Shown piece by piece: positions 1-4,855 of a stretch of DNA of 5,254 bases (the stretch's first letter is position 1; each line of letters opens with the position of its first letter). The translations under genes were made by a program, and so were the position numbers. Origin of the DNA: Gammaproteobacteria bacterium (GTDB taxonomy: Bacteria; Pseudomonadota; Gammaproteobacteria; GCA-001735895); contig JAOTUD010000258.1 of NCBI GenBank assembly GCA_029864065.1, positions 1 through 5,254 on the forward strand. Direction: 5' to 3'. Under the pieces are notes generated by a model. It was not told where the DNA came from. It made no database searches and saw only the letters and a program-made list of their open reading frames with translations.

Positions 1-388
1 CTATGCGGTCATGCGAATAGTGCAGGATCGGGATATAGTCATAGTACTTCGCGTCTTTTGCGAGCACCGGCATTTGCAGCGATAGCGTCGCGTAGCCGTG
101 CTCGGCCAGGCCTACCCGCAACGGATCGACGGTATCGGCCCAGTCCGGATGAAAGCCGCGCCCGTGCAGGATGACAACAGCGGTCCCGGCATCGTCCGCC
201 TCGGAGTAAATGCCGAGAAACTCGCGTCCGTTGGCGTCCAGCCACTCGGGTGCGCCGTCGAGGATGGCGTCGACGATTTCGCTTGCCAGGCGCGCCTCGC
301 GCGCGAAGTCCGGTTCGGAAGCAAGCGCCTGCGAGCTGCTCGCAAGCAGCGCCAGCACGCCGGCTGCAAACGCATGGTTAACGCTCAT
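1..388 (-). CDS. DUF3530-like exported alpha/beta-hydrolase, N-terminal part (runs off left edge)
   Basis: The frame is open from the ATG at 388 down to the window edge, giving 129 codons with no stop, so the C-terminal part is missing. Residues 1-23 form a Sec signal peptide with a hydrophobic stretch (AGVLALLASSS) ending in ALA. The segment VVILHGRGFHPDW (71-83), followed by a DPLRVGLAEHGYATLSLQMPVL stretch at 88-109, is the oxyanion-hole strand and following helix typical of alpha/beta-hydrolases, and HPDW plus the TLSLQMP wording matches the DUF3530 family as I know it. The catalytic Ser and His lie outside the window. The start overlaps the 3' end of the upstream 79-residue gene by 11 bp, which suggests translational coupling; the SD is weak. 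It is the last visible gene of the minus-strand block. The substrate is unknown; the family name is a motif-based call. Confidence 0.78.
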   Translation of the reverse strand, partial: MSVNHAFAAGVLALLASSSQALASEPDFAREARLASEIVDAILDGAPEWLDANGREFLGIYSEADDAGTAVVILHGRGFHPDWADTVDPLRVGLAEHGYATLSLQMPVLAKDAKYYDYIPILHYSHDRI

Positions 389-617
389 GTTCCATCAAAA
401 CCGGTTGCTCGCGTTTTTCGAGTAACCGCTCTTCGGCGGACAGCTGGTTATCGGCGAACATGATCCTGTAACTGAAATCGGCATCCGACTGCTCTGTGCG
501 TAATTTTTTGGTCAGGGTTTTCGCGTCGCGAAACGATGCAAAACTGTCAACCAGCTCGAGGTCCTTGACCAGGTTCAATTTGTCGCTGGCGCTTACTTTA
601 AACAGGTAATATGGCAT
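378..617 (-). CDS. Small conserved-type cytoplasmic protein (79 aa), function unknown
   Basis: A 79-residue protein with no signal peptide, membrane segment or cysteine. It begins MPYYLFKVS and has a charged middle with a KLNLVKDLELVDSFASFRDAK pattern (13-33) that suggests strand-helix structure, then YRIMFADNQLSAEERLLEKRE (51-70). This layout resembles a small hypothetical protein I have seen in beta- and gammaproteobacteria, but I cannot name it. A GGGA sits just upstream of the ATG. Its start lies 32 nt after the stop of the DsrE-like gene, and its stop overlaps the DUF3530-like start by 11 bp, so it is embedded in the operon. It is the only non-exported product of the block. Coding reality is supported by the tight packing and protein-like composition. 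Confidence 0.75.
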   Translation of the reverse strand: MPYYLFKVSASDKLNLVKDLELVDSFASFRDAKTLTKKLRTEQSDADFSYRIMFADNQLSAEERLLEKREQPVLMEHER

Positions 618-649
618 GTTTCCCTCGCTGTCGCTTACTCAGGGTAAAT

Positions 650-1168
650 TCATTCGATGACGATTAGTTCGAAGCCCAGTTCCTGGTAGAGCCTGATCTG
701 TCCAGGGCCGGTCGGCGCCACGTTGACGTAATCCGGAAAATCTTCGGCGCTGACCCCGTACCAGCCCGCATGGGTTTCGCAGACGTGGACCGGGACTGCG
801 TCGGCGACCAGCGACTGCACCTGCTGGTGGATCGCGGCATGCTCGGCCTGGTACTTGGTTTGCAGGGCAAACTCCTCGCGCCCGTGGGATACCACCGCAA
901 ACTCGGTTTGCGGAAAACGGGCCCTGATCGCTGCAATCGCGCTGCGCACCTCGGGGAGCAATACCTCGAGCGCAGCCTGGTCTCCCTCGACGATTTCGAA
1001 AACGATGCCATGCGGGGCCTCGTCGCGAGCAAGCAGTTTGTCGACGCCCTCGTTGGCGATCGCCATCGACGCAGCGGACAACAGCAACGCCGGCAGCAGC
1101 CTGGCAAAGAGCTTACTCGGAGACGCTAACAGGTGTCGCGACAAGCGCAAGTTTCCTGCGCGCCTCAT
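650..1168 (-). CDS. Exported DsrE/DsrF-like protein with single conserved-position Cys
   Basis: The mature part has the DsrE fold pattern: HGIVFEIVEG near the N-terminus, a helix rich in Ala (VRSAIAAIRARFP), strand FAVVSHG, then VPVHVCETHAGWYGV and the C-terminal IRLYQELGFELIVIE. With the ATG at 1168 the product is 172 aa and the only Cys is residue 130, the position where DsrE-type proteins carry persulfide sulfur. A hydrophobic segment LLPALLLSAASMAIA precedes NEG and reads as a signal peptide, so the protein is predicted periplasmic, unlike cytoplasmic DsrEFH. The start is uncertain. ATG 1168 has no clear SD; TTG 1144 has AGGA nine bases upstream and gives a compact 30-residue leader; ATG 1195 has GAGGA at five bases but lengthens the leader; ATG 1222 is also in frame. 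Every choice overlaps the upstream thioredoxin gene. Role in sulfur transfer is inferred from family and context. Confidence 0.82.
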   Translation of the reverse strand: MRRAGNLRLSRHLLASPSKLFARLLPALLLSAASMAIANEGVDKLLARDEAPHGIVFEIVEGDQAALEVLLPEVRSAIAAIRARFPQTEFAVVSHGREEFALQTKYQAEHAAIHQQVQSLVADAVPVHVCETHAGWYGVSAEDFPDYVNVAPTGPGQIRLYQELGFELIVIE

Positions 1169-1613
1169 CGATGCGATTATCGATGAAACCGCCATAAAAA
1201 TCCTCGGACCATATGCCAACAAGTTTCTCGCTCATTTCGACGCCGTCGCCGTTCAGAAACACCAGCGTGGGCGTAAGCGATACATCATAACGCGACGCAA
1301 ATTCGCCAGTCGTTATCGATTGACCGTTAAAATCGACCAGGGTTTCGAAGTGGTCGAGTGACACCGCTCGAATCAGGATCTTATCGTCGTACTCGCGGTT
1401 GCGCTGCATCGGCACCAGGAACTGTGCTTCGAGCTTGCGGCAATATCCGCAGTACTCGCTGGAAAACTCGAGCACCAGGATCAGGTTATCGTGTTTTGCT
1501 GTGCTCGCTACCTCGCGCAGGTCGGTAACCATAATCATTTCGACGAAATCGCCGCGCGCCGGTCCGGCGAGCGACAAAGCCATCAGGATAACTGCAGGCA
1601 GGGCACGGCGCAT
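1113..1613 (-). CDS. Exported SoxS/SoxW-like thioredoxin-fold protein
   Basis: A 166-residue protein with a Sec signal peptide (about 1-21, LPAVILMALSLAGPARG). The thioredoxin fold shows strand LILVLEFSS (44-52), the redox motif CGYC (55-58) at the start of a helix, and the cis-proline TPT (114-116) before strand LVFLNGDG. The insertion between the helix and the cis-Pro, and the phrase EYCGYCRKLEAQFLVPM, resemble the periplasmic thioredoxin_2-type proteins of sox loci (SoxS, SoxW), which keep SoxY-type carrier cysteines reduced or free of mixed disulfides. It lies 71 bp downstream of the rhodanese and its 3' end overlaps the DsrE-like gene. GGGAG precedes the ATG by about 12 bases. The client protein cannot be told from sequence; a general DsbC/DsbE-like role is the alternative. 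Confidence 0.85.
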   Translation of the reverse strand: MRRALPAVILMALSLAGPARGDFVEMIMVTDLREVASTAKHDNLILVLEFSSEYCGYCRKLEAQFLVPMQRNREYDDKILIRAVSLDHFETLVDFNGQSITTGEFASRYDVSLTPTLVFLNGDGVEMSEKLVGIWSEDFYGGFIDNRIDEARRKLALVATPVSVSE

Positions 1614-1684
1614 CAGTAGATTCGCTCCCGCTTAAAAGGTGTACGTCCCTGTACCAAAGCAACCACTGAGGAAATCAGGCCCGC

Positions 1685-2344
1685 TCAACCCGCCGGCTTG
1701 GCGGTGGTCAGGCCGAGATTCGACCAGTTCTGCATACCGCCCCGGTACCACTTGATCTTGTGCGCCGGGTAGCCGAACTTGAGCAGGTTCTTGATATTGT
1801 TGGGCGACTGGCCGCACCACATGCCGTTACAGAACATGACCAGGGTCTTGGCATTGCTGTAATCCCACAGGCCTTCCAGCGATTTCGCGCCAAACCGGCC
1901 CTCCATTATCTCGGCAATCGAGATCGGATCCGCGCCCTTGGCCGGATTCAGCGACGTCCACGGAATGTTGACCGCGCCCGGGATAGTGCCCTTTTGCACC
2001 CAGTCGGGCGTGCGCGAGTCGATCACCAGGATCGACTTGTCGCCTTTACTCATGCGCACCAGGTAATCGATGATTTCCCCCTCGCCCAGGGTTTCGATCC
2101 CCGGCGCCAGCACGATCGGCTGGATACAGAATGGGGGGCACGGACGGGAAGTCTTGGCGAAGGCCGGGTTGACCACGGCGTCGTTGTTCTGATCGCGCAT
2201 GATCTTGATCGACTTGCCGCCATGCATGACGTTTGCCTCCATCATGTCGGGCGTGATGCCAACCGGCTTGCCAGCCGCGAGAGCAGCGCCGGAGCAGGCC
2301 AGGCAGCCTGCCATGATTAATGTGTTTATTAATTTGGATTTCAT
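1685..2344 (-). CDS. Exported rhodanese-domain protein with extra CxxxC pair
   Basis: A 219-residue protein with a clear signal peptide (1-24, ending AALAAG). The rhodanese domain runs from about 84 to 212: ILVIDSRTPDWVQKGTIPGAVNIPW (105-129) is the CH2A-type motif (D-S/R plus the G-x-I-P-G-A-x-N-I-P signature); the active-site loop is CNGMWCGQSP (172-181), with C172 in the catalytic position and a second Cys at 177; RGGMQNW (201-207) is the conserved C-terminal motif. N-terminal to the domain is CPPFC (69-73), which is not part of the standard fold. Rhodaneses move sulfane sulfur via a cysteine persulfide; a periplasmic one next to thioredoxin, DsrE-like and SoxK-like genes points to thiosulfate/polysulfide handling. 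AGGAG lies eight bases before the ATG. The domain call is firm, the substrate inferred. Confidence 0.9.
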   Translation of the reverse strand: MKSKLINTLIMAGCLACSGAALAAGKPVGITPDMMEANVMHGGKSIKIMRDQNNDAVVNPAFAKTSRPCPPFCIQPIVLAPGIETLGEGEIIDYLVRMSKGDKSILVIDSRTPDWVQKGTIPGAVNIPWTSLNPAKGADPISIAEIMEGRFGAKSLEGLWDYSNAKTLVMFCNGMWCGQSPNNIKNLLKFGYPAHKIKWYRGGMQNWSNLGLTTAKPAG

Positions 2345-2352
2345 TCTTGATT

Positions 2353-2357
2353 CTCCT
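2353..2357 (-). promoter_or_regulatory. Ribosome binding site of the rhodanese gene
   Basis: AGGAG on the minus strand, eight bases upstream of the ATG at 2344. It supports this start, which also gives a complete signal peptide beginning MKSKL. Confidence 0.75.
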
Positions 2358-2395
2358 GAAGTCTGCGAATACGTTGTTAGCGAATGACTCTTACC

Positions 2396-2593
2396 CTAAT
2401 CACAATCAGGTTCTTCTTCCGTTTCCTCTTTTTTCTTGCCTTCCTGGCCTTCTTCGCTGCTGGCAACGGCAAATTGGCATAGTCTGGATTTTTCGATGGC
2501 CGCCTCGTAGCCGTCCAGTGGCGACCAGGCAAGCACAGCGGAGGAAATAATCGTCTGGAAGCTGACAAAAAGTACCACTATCAGTGTTTTCAT
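2396..2593 (-). CDS. Small secreted two-cysteine protein with acidic/Lys tail (65 aa)
   Basis: The start at 2593 is preferred over the in-frame ATG at 2647 because GGAGA lies seven bases upstream and the product then begins directly with a signal peptide (MKTLIVVLFVSF...SSAVLA, 1-22). The mature chain is about 43 residues: WSPLDGYEAAIEKSRLCQF, then a low-complexity highly charged stretch EEGQEGKKKEETEEE ending in PDCD. The two cysteines, C39 and C64, could form a disulfide or carry sulfur. I do not recognise a named family. It is the first gene of the minus-strand block, 51 bp upstream of the rhodanese, so it is probably co-expressed with it. The low-complexity region alone would be weak evidence, but SD, signal peptide and placement together make a real gene likely. 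Confidence 0.72.
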   Translation of the reverse strand: MKTLIVVLFVSFQTIISSAVLAWSPLDGYEAAIEKSRLCQFAVASSEEGQEGKKKEETEEEPDCD

Positions 2594-2600
2594 CGATGCG

Positions 2601-2605
2601 TCTCC
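2601..2605 (-). promoter_or_regulatory. Ribosome binding site deciding the start of the small secreted protein
   Basis: GGAGA on the minus strand, seven bases before the ATG at 2593. No comparable site precedes the longer in-frame start at 2647, so this site selects the 65-residue form. Confidence 0.65.
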
Positions 2606-2665
2606 ATTCGATAATTTCGAGGGGTTAGGATAATCAAATTGCGCCATTTTGTCCCATACTTATCG

Positions 2666-2693
2666 TTGGGTATTATTCTCTAAACATTATATA
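2666..2693 (+). promoter_or_regulatory. Weak candidate promoter for the plus-strand genes
   Basis: TTGGGT (2666-2671) and TATATA (2688-2693) are separated by 16 bp on the plus strand. If used, it overlaps the minus-strand TATAAT and gives a leader of roughly 265 nt before the ATG at 2965. No better plus-strand sigma-70 pair was found closer to the gene. Confidence 0.2.
2686..2691 (-). promoter_or_regulatory. Candidate -10 box for the minus-strand operon
   Basis: A perfect TATAAT on the minus strand, about 93 bp upstream of the ATG at 2593. The hexamer 17 bp further upstream (AATTTC, 2709-2714) is a poor -35, so either an activator is needed or the match is chance in AT-rich DNA. Direction and distance suit the minus-strand block. 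Confidence 0.4.
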
Positions 2694-2706
2694 TTTAGTG
2701 GTTATT

Positions 2707-2723
2707 AGGAAATTAAATATCCT
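2707..2723. repeat. 17-bp AT-rich imperfect palindrome, possible operator
   Basis: AGGAAATTAAATATCCT is symmetric about its centre with one mismatched pair (seven of eight pairs match). It covers the place where the -35 of the TATAAT promoter should be, a common position for a dimeric regulator. AT-rich DNA yields such palindromes by chance fairly often, and no regulator gene is in the window. Confidence 0.35.
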
Positions 2724-2807
2724 TAAACCCGTTACCGGTCTATCCAGAAATCGATATTTACGGCCCTGCCGGCACACAGCACAATCGCTGGATTGTTCGA
2801 CCACTGG

Positions 2808-2830
2808 CCGGATAAGAACGAGCTTACCGG
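2808..2830 (+). repeat. Small bulged hairpin in the intergenic region
   Basis: CCGG(A)TAAG pairs with CTTACCGG (8 bp, one bulged A) around the loop AACGAG. No T-tract follows, so it is not an intrinsic terminator. It would sit in the 5' leader of the plus-strand genes if transcription starts upstream. It may be chance. Confidence 0.3.
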
Positions 2831-2964
2831 GCAGACCGATCGGAATTAGCGCCGGCTTTCCCGCGAGAAAACTGCTGGCATGAATGATTTGCAGGAATTT
2901 GATAGGCTAACTGGTATTAATGCCCCCTGGAGCCCGAGTATCTTACCCACAAGACCCGCACAGC

Positions 2965-4041
2965 ATGACCCGTCTATCGCATAAAGCGTCCGTATCCGTT
3001 GCCTGCCGGCTACTGGGCCTCGTTTTCGCGCTGTGGATACCTTTACAGTGCCCCGCGGCGAGCGAGCAGCCGGGGAAATTTCTCGGCGCTATCGCCTCCG
3101 AAAAACCGAAATGGTTCAAGGAGAGTTTCCTCGAATTCGAAGCAGACGTTGCCGAGGCGGCGGCTACCGGACGCCGGGTCATGCTTTATTTCCACCAGGC
3201 TAGCTGCCCCTATTGCGCCCGGCTGGTGGAGGAAAATTTCACCGATCCCGGGCTGAAGGCCTATATCATGAAGCATTTCGATGGCATAGCGCTCAACATG
3301 TGGGGCGATCGCGAAGTGGTCAGCGTTGCCGGAAAGGCATTTACCGAGAAGACCTTTGCCGCGGCGCTGAAGGTTCAGTATACGCCGACGCTGGTGTTTC
3401 TCGACGAAACAGGCAAGGTGGCGTTGCGCCTGAACGGTTACTACCCGCCGCAGGATTTTCGCGCGGCGCTCGATTACGTTGCGCAAAAACGCGAGCAAAA
3501 ACAGAGTTTTGCGCAATTCCGCCTGGAGCAACTGGGGTCGCGCCAGGGCGCGTTGTTCGACGAGGATTTTTATATCGAGGAGACCGACCTGAAACGCCTG
3601 GTCGGGCGCGCCGGCAAACCGCTGGTGGTTTACTTCGAAGCGCCCGCTTGTCCTGAATGCGAAACCACGCACCGGCGTATCCTGACCGATCGGGCCACCC
3701 GAAAACTGGTCGAGCAGGCCAACAACGTTCAGCTAAATATCGGCTCGGACGAGGCTATCGTCACGCCGGCCGGCGCGCAGACCACCGCGCGACTGTGGGC
3801 GCAGGAGCTGGGCATATCCTACACGCCGTCGCTGGTTTTTTTCGATGGCGGGGGCCAGGAAGTCATGCGCATTAGCGCGTTCCTGAAAACCTTTCATTTT
3901 CAATCGGTATACGCCTACGTGCTGGAAAAGGCGTATCTCGAACAACCCTCGTTCCAGCGCTACATCTCGGCGCGGGCCGACCACATTCGTGAATCCGGAT
4001 TCGATACCGATATCTGGGGCTATGAATCTTTCCATGAATAA
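2965..4041 (+). CDS. Exported tandem thioredoxin-domain protein (two CxxC domains)
   Basis: With the ATG at 2965 the protein is 358 aa and starts with a signal peptide (about 1-32; core LLGLVFALWIPL). The in-frame ATG at 2920 would add 15 polar residues in front of the signal sequence, so it is less likely; neither start has a good SD. Domain 1 (about 50-170) has strand VMLYFHQ, redox motif CPYC (81-84) and cis-Pro TPT (140-142) followed by LVFLDETGKV. Domain 2 (about 205-325) has strand LVVYFEAPA, CPEC (229-232) and TPS (287-289) followed by LVFFDGGGQEV. Both are thioredoxin_2-like with the long insertion before the cis-Pro, and both keep the two cysteines and the proline. The two differ enough to suggest an old duplication with separate roles, such as internal electron relay. 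It lies 27 bp upstream of the SoxK-like gene. Periplasmic thiol reduction in a Sox context is inferred. Confidence 0.87.
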   Translation: MTRLSHKASVSVACRLLGLVFALWIPLQCPAASEQPGKFLGAIASEKPKWFKESFLEFEADVAEAAATGRRVMLYFHQASCPYCARLVEENFTDPGLKAYIMKHFDGIALNMWGDREVVSVAGKAFTEKTFAAALKVQYTPTLVFLDETGKVALRLNGYYPPQDFRAALDYVAQKREQKQSFAQFRLEQLGSRQGALFDEDFYIEETDLKRLVGRAGKPLVVYFEAPACPECETTHRRILTDRATRKLVEQANNVQLNIGSDEAIVTPAGAQTTARLWAQELGISYTPSLVFFDGGGQEVMRISAFLKTFHFQSVYAYVLEKAYLEQPSFQRYISARADHIRESGFDTDIWGYESFHE

Positions 4042-4053
4042 ACCATCCACTAG

Positions 4054-4059
4054 AGGAGG
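4054..4059 (+). promoter_or_regulatory. Strong ribosome binding site of the SoxK-like gene
   Basis: A full AGGAGG, nine bases before the ATG at 4069. It is the strongest SD in the window, suggesting the small exported product is made in larger amounts than the upstream tandem thioredoxin. Confidence 0.85.
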
Positions 4060-4068
4060 AACTACGTT

Positions 4069-4374
4069 ATGACAAAAACATTGCAGAGCATTTTGCTGGC
4101 CACTTCGATCGCGTTAACCGGCGCGCTATTCACCGGTCCGGCATTCGCAGGCGCCGCCGATGACGCGATCGCCGACGCCAAGGCAGCGCAAAAGCAGGCC
4201 AACTCGGTTGGCGGCGAATGGCGCGACACCGGCAAGATGATCAAGCAGGCCGAGGAACTGCTGAAACAGGGCAAGGCCAAAGAAGCGGAGCAACTGGCGC
4301 GCGAAGCGGAAGCCCAGGCCATGAATGGCTACATCCAGGCTACGTCGCAAACCGCCGACAAACTTCATATGTAG
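4069..4374 (+). CDS. soxK: SoxXA-binding protein, SoxK-like
   Basis: A 101-residue protein with a signal peptide (1-27, ending PAFA before GAADD). The mature part is all-helical in character: an Ala-rich first helix (DDAIADAKAAQKQA), the hallmark VGGEWRDTGKMIKQAEELL (47-65), then GKAKEAEQLAREAEAQAMNGYIQA. The SVGGEWRDTGK motif followed by amphipathic helices and a GY near the end is what I recall for SoxXA-binding proteins (SoxK/SAXB) of Chlorobium and Thiomicrospira, reported to bind the SoxXA cytochrome and raise its thiosulfate-oxidising activity. The mature protein has no cysteine. It follows the tandem thioredoxin by 27 bp and has a full AGGAGG. No soxXA is visible here. The family call rests on recalled motif similarity. 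Confidence 0.72.
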   Translation: MTKTLQSILLATSIALTGALFTGPAFAGAADDAIADAKAAQKQANSVGGEWRDTGKMIKQAEELLKQGKAKEAEQLAREAEAQAMNGYIQATSQTADKLHM

Positions 4375-4387
4375 GTTTGGCTGCAAC

Positions 4388-4424
4388 GACGACTGGCCGG
4401 GTCAGGGATTACCCGGCAGTCGTC
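4388..4424 (+). terminator. Bulged GC-rich hairpin, probable terminator between convergent genes
   Basis: GACGACTGGCCGGGT pairs with ACCCGGCAGTCGTC (14 bp, one bulged G) around an 8-base loop, 13 bp after the soxK-like stop and 9 bp beyond the lipoprotein stop. The plus-strand sequence after it is only moderately T-rich, so efficiency is uncertain, but position and stem strength favour a terminator that may act in both directions. Confidence 0.65.
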
Positions 4425-4433
4425 CTCCTGTTA

Positions 4434-4841
4434 CTATTTAGCCAGCTGCCATCCCTTTTCGGTGTTGTGCAGCGTAATTTTTGCTTCCTTGTGGATCCGA
4501 TCGCCGACCTTGAACTGACCAAAGTTTGACTGAATCGCGCTCAGCAACAGCTTGGAGCCGAACGTGCCGTACTGGGGTCCGGTCGGATTGGCCCGGATCT
4601 CCCGCACCACTTCGATAAAGCTCTTCTGGAACACGAGGTCGTATTCGACGTCGACGATGTAAACGTTCTCGCTCTCGCGAAATCCGTTGGCTTTGTTGAA
4701 ATTTTCCATCTTGAACAGGTCGCCGAGACCGTCCGTCAGAATGCTGTCGCGCACCAGGTTTTCGATTTCCCTGTCCTCGGGCACGCCCGTGCAGGCACTG
4801 ACGACGAGCACGAGCAACGCCAAACCAATAAATCTCTTCAT
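4434..4841 (-). CDS. Small lipoprotein of unknown function (135 aa)
   Basis: A classic lipoprotein signal peptide: MKRFIGLALLVLVV followed by the lipobox VSAC with the lipidated Cys at 17. Residue +2 is Thr, so outer-membrane sorting is expected. The mature chain is acidic at first (EDREIENLVRDSI), then shows beta-type strands (NVYIVDVEYDLVFQKSF, 59-75) and ends in KEAKITLHNTEKGWQLAK, which resembles the closing strand of small SnoaL/NTF2- or DUF-type lipoproteins where transport of a folded strand ends in a W-x-L. I do not recognise the family. It is separated by 14 bp from the Met/Pro/Gly repeat gene upstream, so the two probably share a transcript. No cysteine other than the lipidated one, so it is unlikely to take part in thiol chemistry. 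Confidence 0.8.
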   Translation of the reverse strand: MKRFIGLALLVLVVSACTGVPEDREIENLVRDSILTDGLGDLFKMENFNKANGFRESENVYIVDVEYDLVFQKSFIEVVREIRANPTGPQYGTFGSKLLLSAIQSNFGQFKVGDRIHKEAKITLHNTEKGWQLAK

Positions 4842-4855
4842 GATTGATCTCGCAC

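Larger units (their letters stand above)
2594..2964. other. Divergent intergenic region with AT-rich core
   Basis: No convincing gene in these 371 bp. The left third (about 2655-2725) is strikingly AT-rich against its GC-rich surroundings and is where promoters for one or both flanking transcription units should lie. It contains a TATAAT box, a 17-bp near-palindrome, an ACCGGT palindrome (2734-2739), a bulged hairpin (2808-2830) and a perfect 8-bp palindrome CCGATCGG (2836-2843). A 61-codon frame at 2698-2883 starts with GTG, has no SD and has unordered composition, so it is not called. Confidence 0.7.

Noticed and set aside
98..463. 121-codon plus-strand frame opposite the hydrolase
   Set aside because: Antisense to a frame with a clear signal peptide and HGRGFHPDW motif; no SD and shadow-type composition.
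1639..1660. Possible hairpin (GTAC ... GTAC) between the rhodanese and thioredoxin genes
   Set aside because: Only four pairs, made of a self-complementary tetramer, with no T-tract; likely chance.
1760..2320. 186-codon plus-strand frame opposite the rhodanese
   Set aside because: Arg/His-rich antisense shadow of a gene with unmistakable rhodanese motifs.
2377..2568. 63-codon alternative minus-strand frame overlapping the small secreted protein
   Set aside because: Arg/Lys-rich out-of-frame reading; the other frame has a signal peptide and a well-placed GGAGA.
2698..2883. 61-codon plus-strand frame in the intergenic region
   Set aside because: GTG start in AT-rich DNA without an SD, no signal peptide or motif, and unordered composition; more likely non-coding.
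2876..2893. Sigma-54-like promoter (TGGCAT ... TTGCA) upstream of the tandem thioredoxin gene
   Set aside because: The invariant GG and GC are separated by 12 bases; sigma-54 sites need 10, so the spacing is wrong.
3043..3672. 209-codon minus-strand frame opposite the tandem thioredoxin
   Set aside because: Antisense shadow in GC-rich DNA; the plus-strand frame has the CxxC and cis-Pro motifs.
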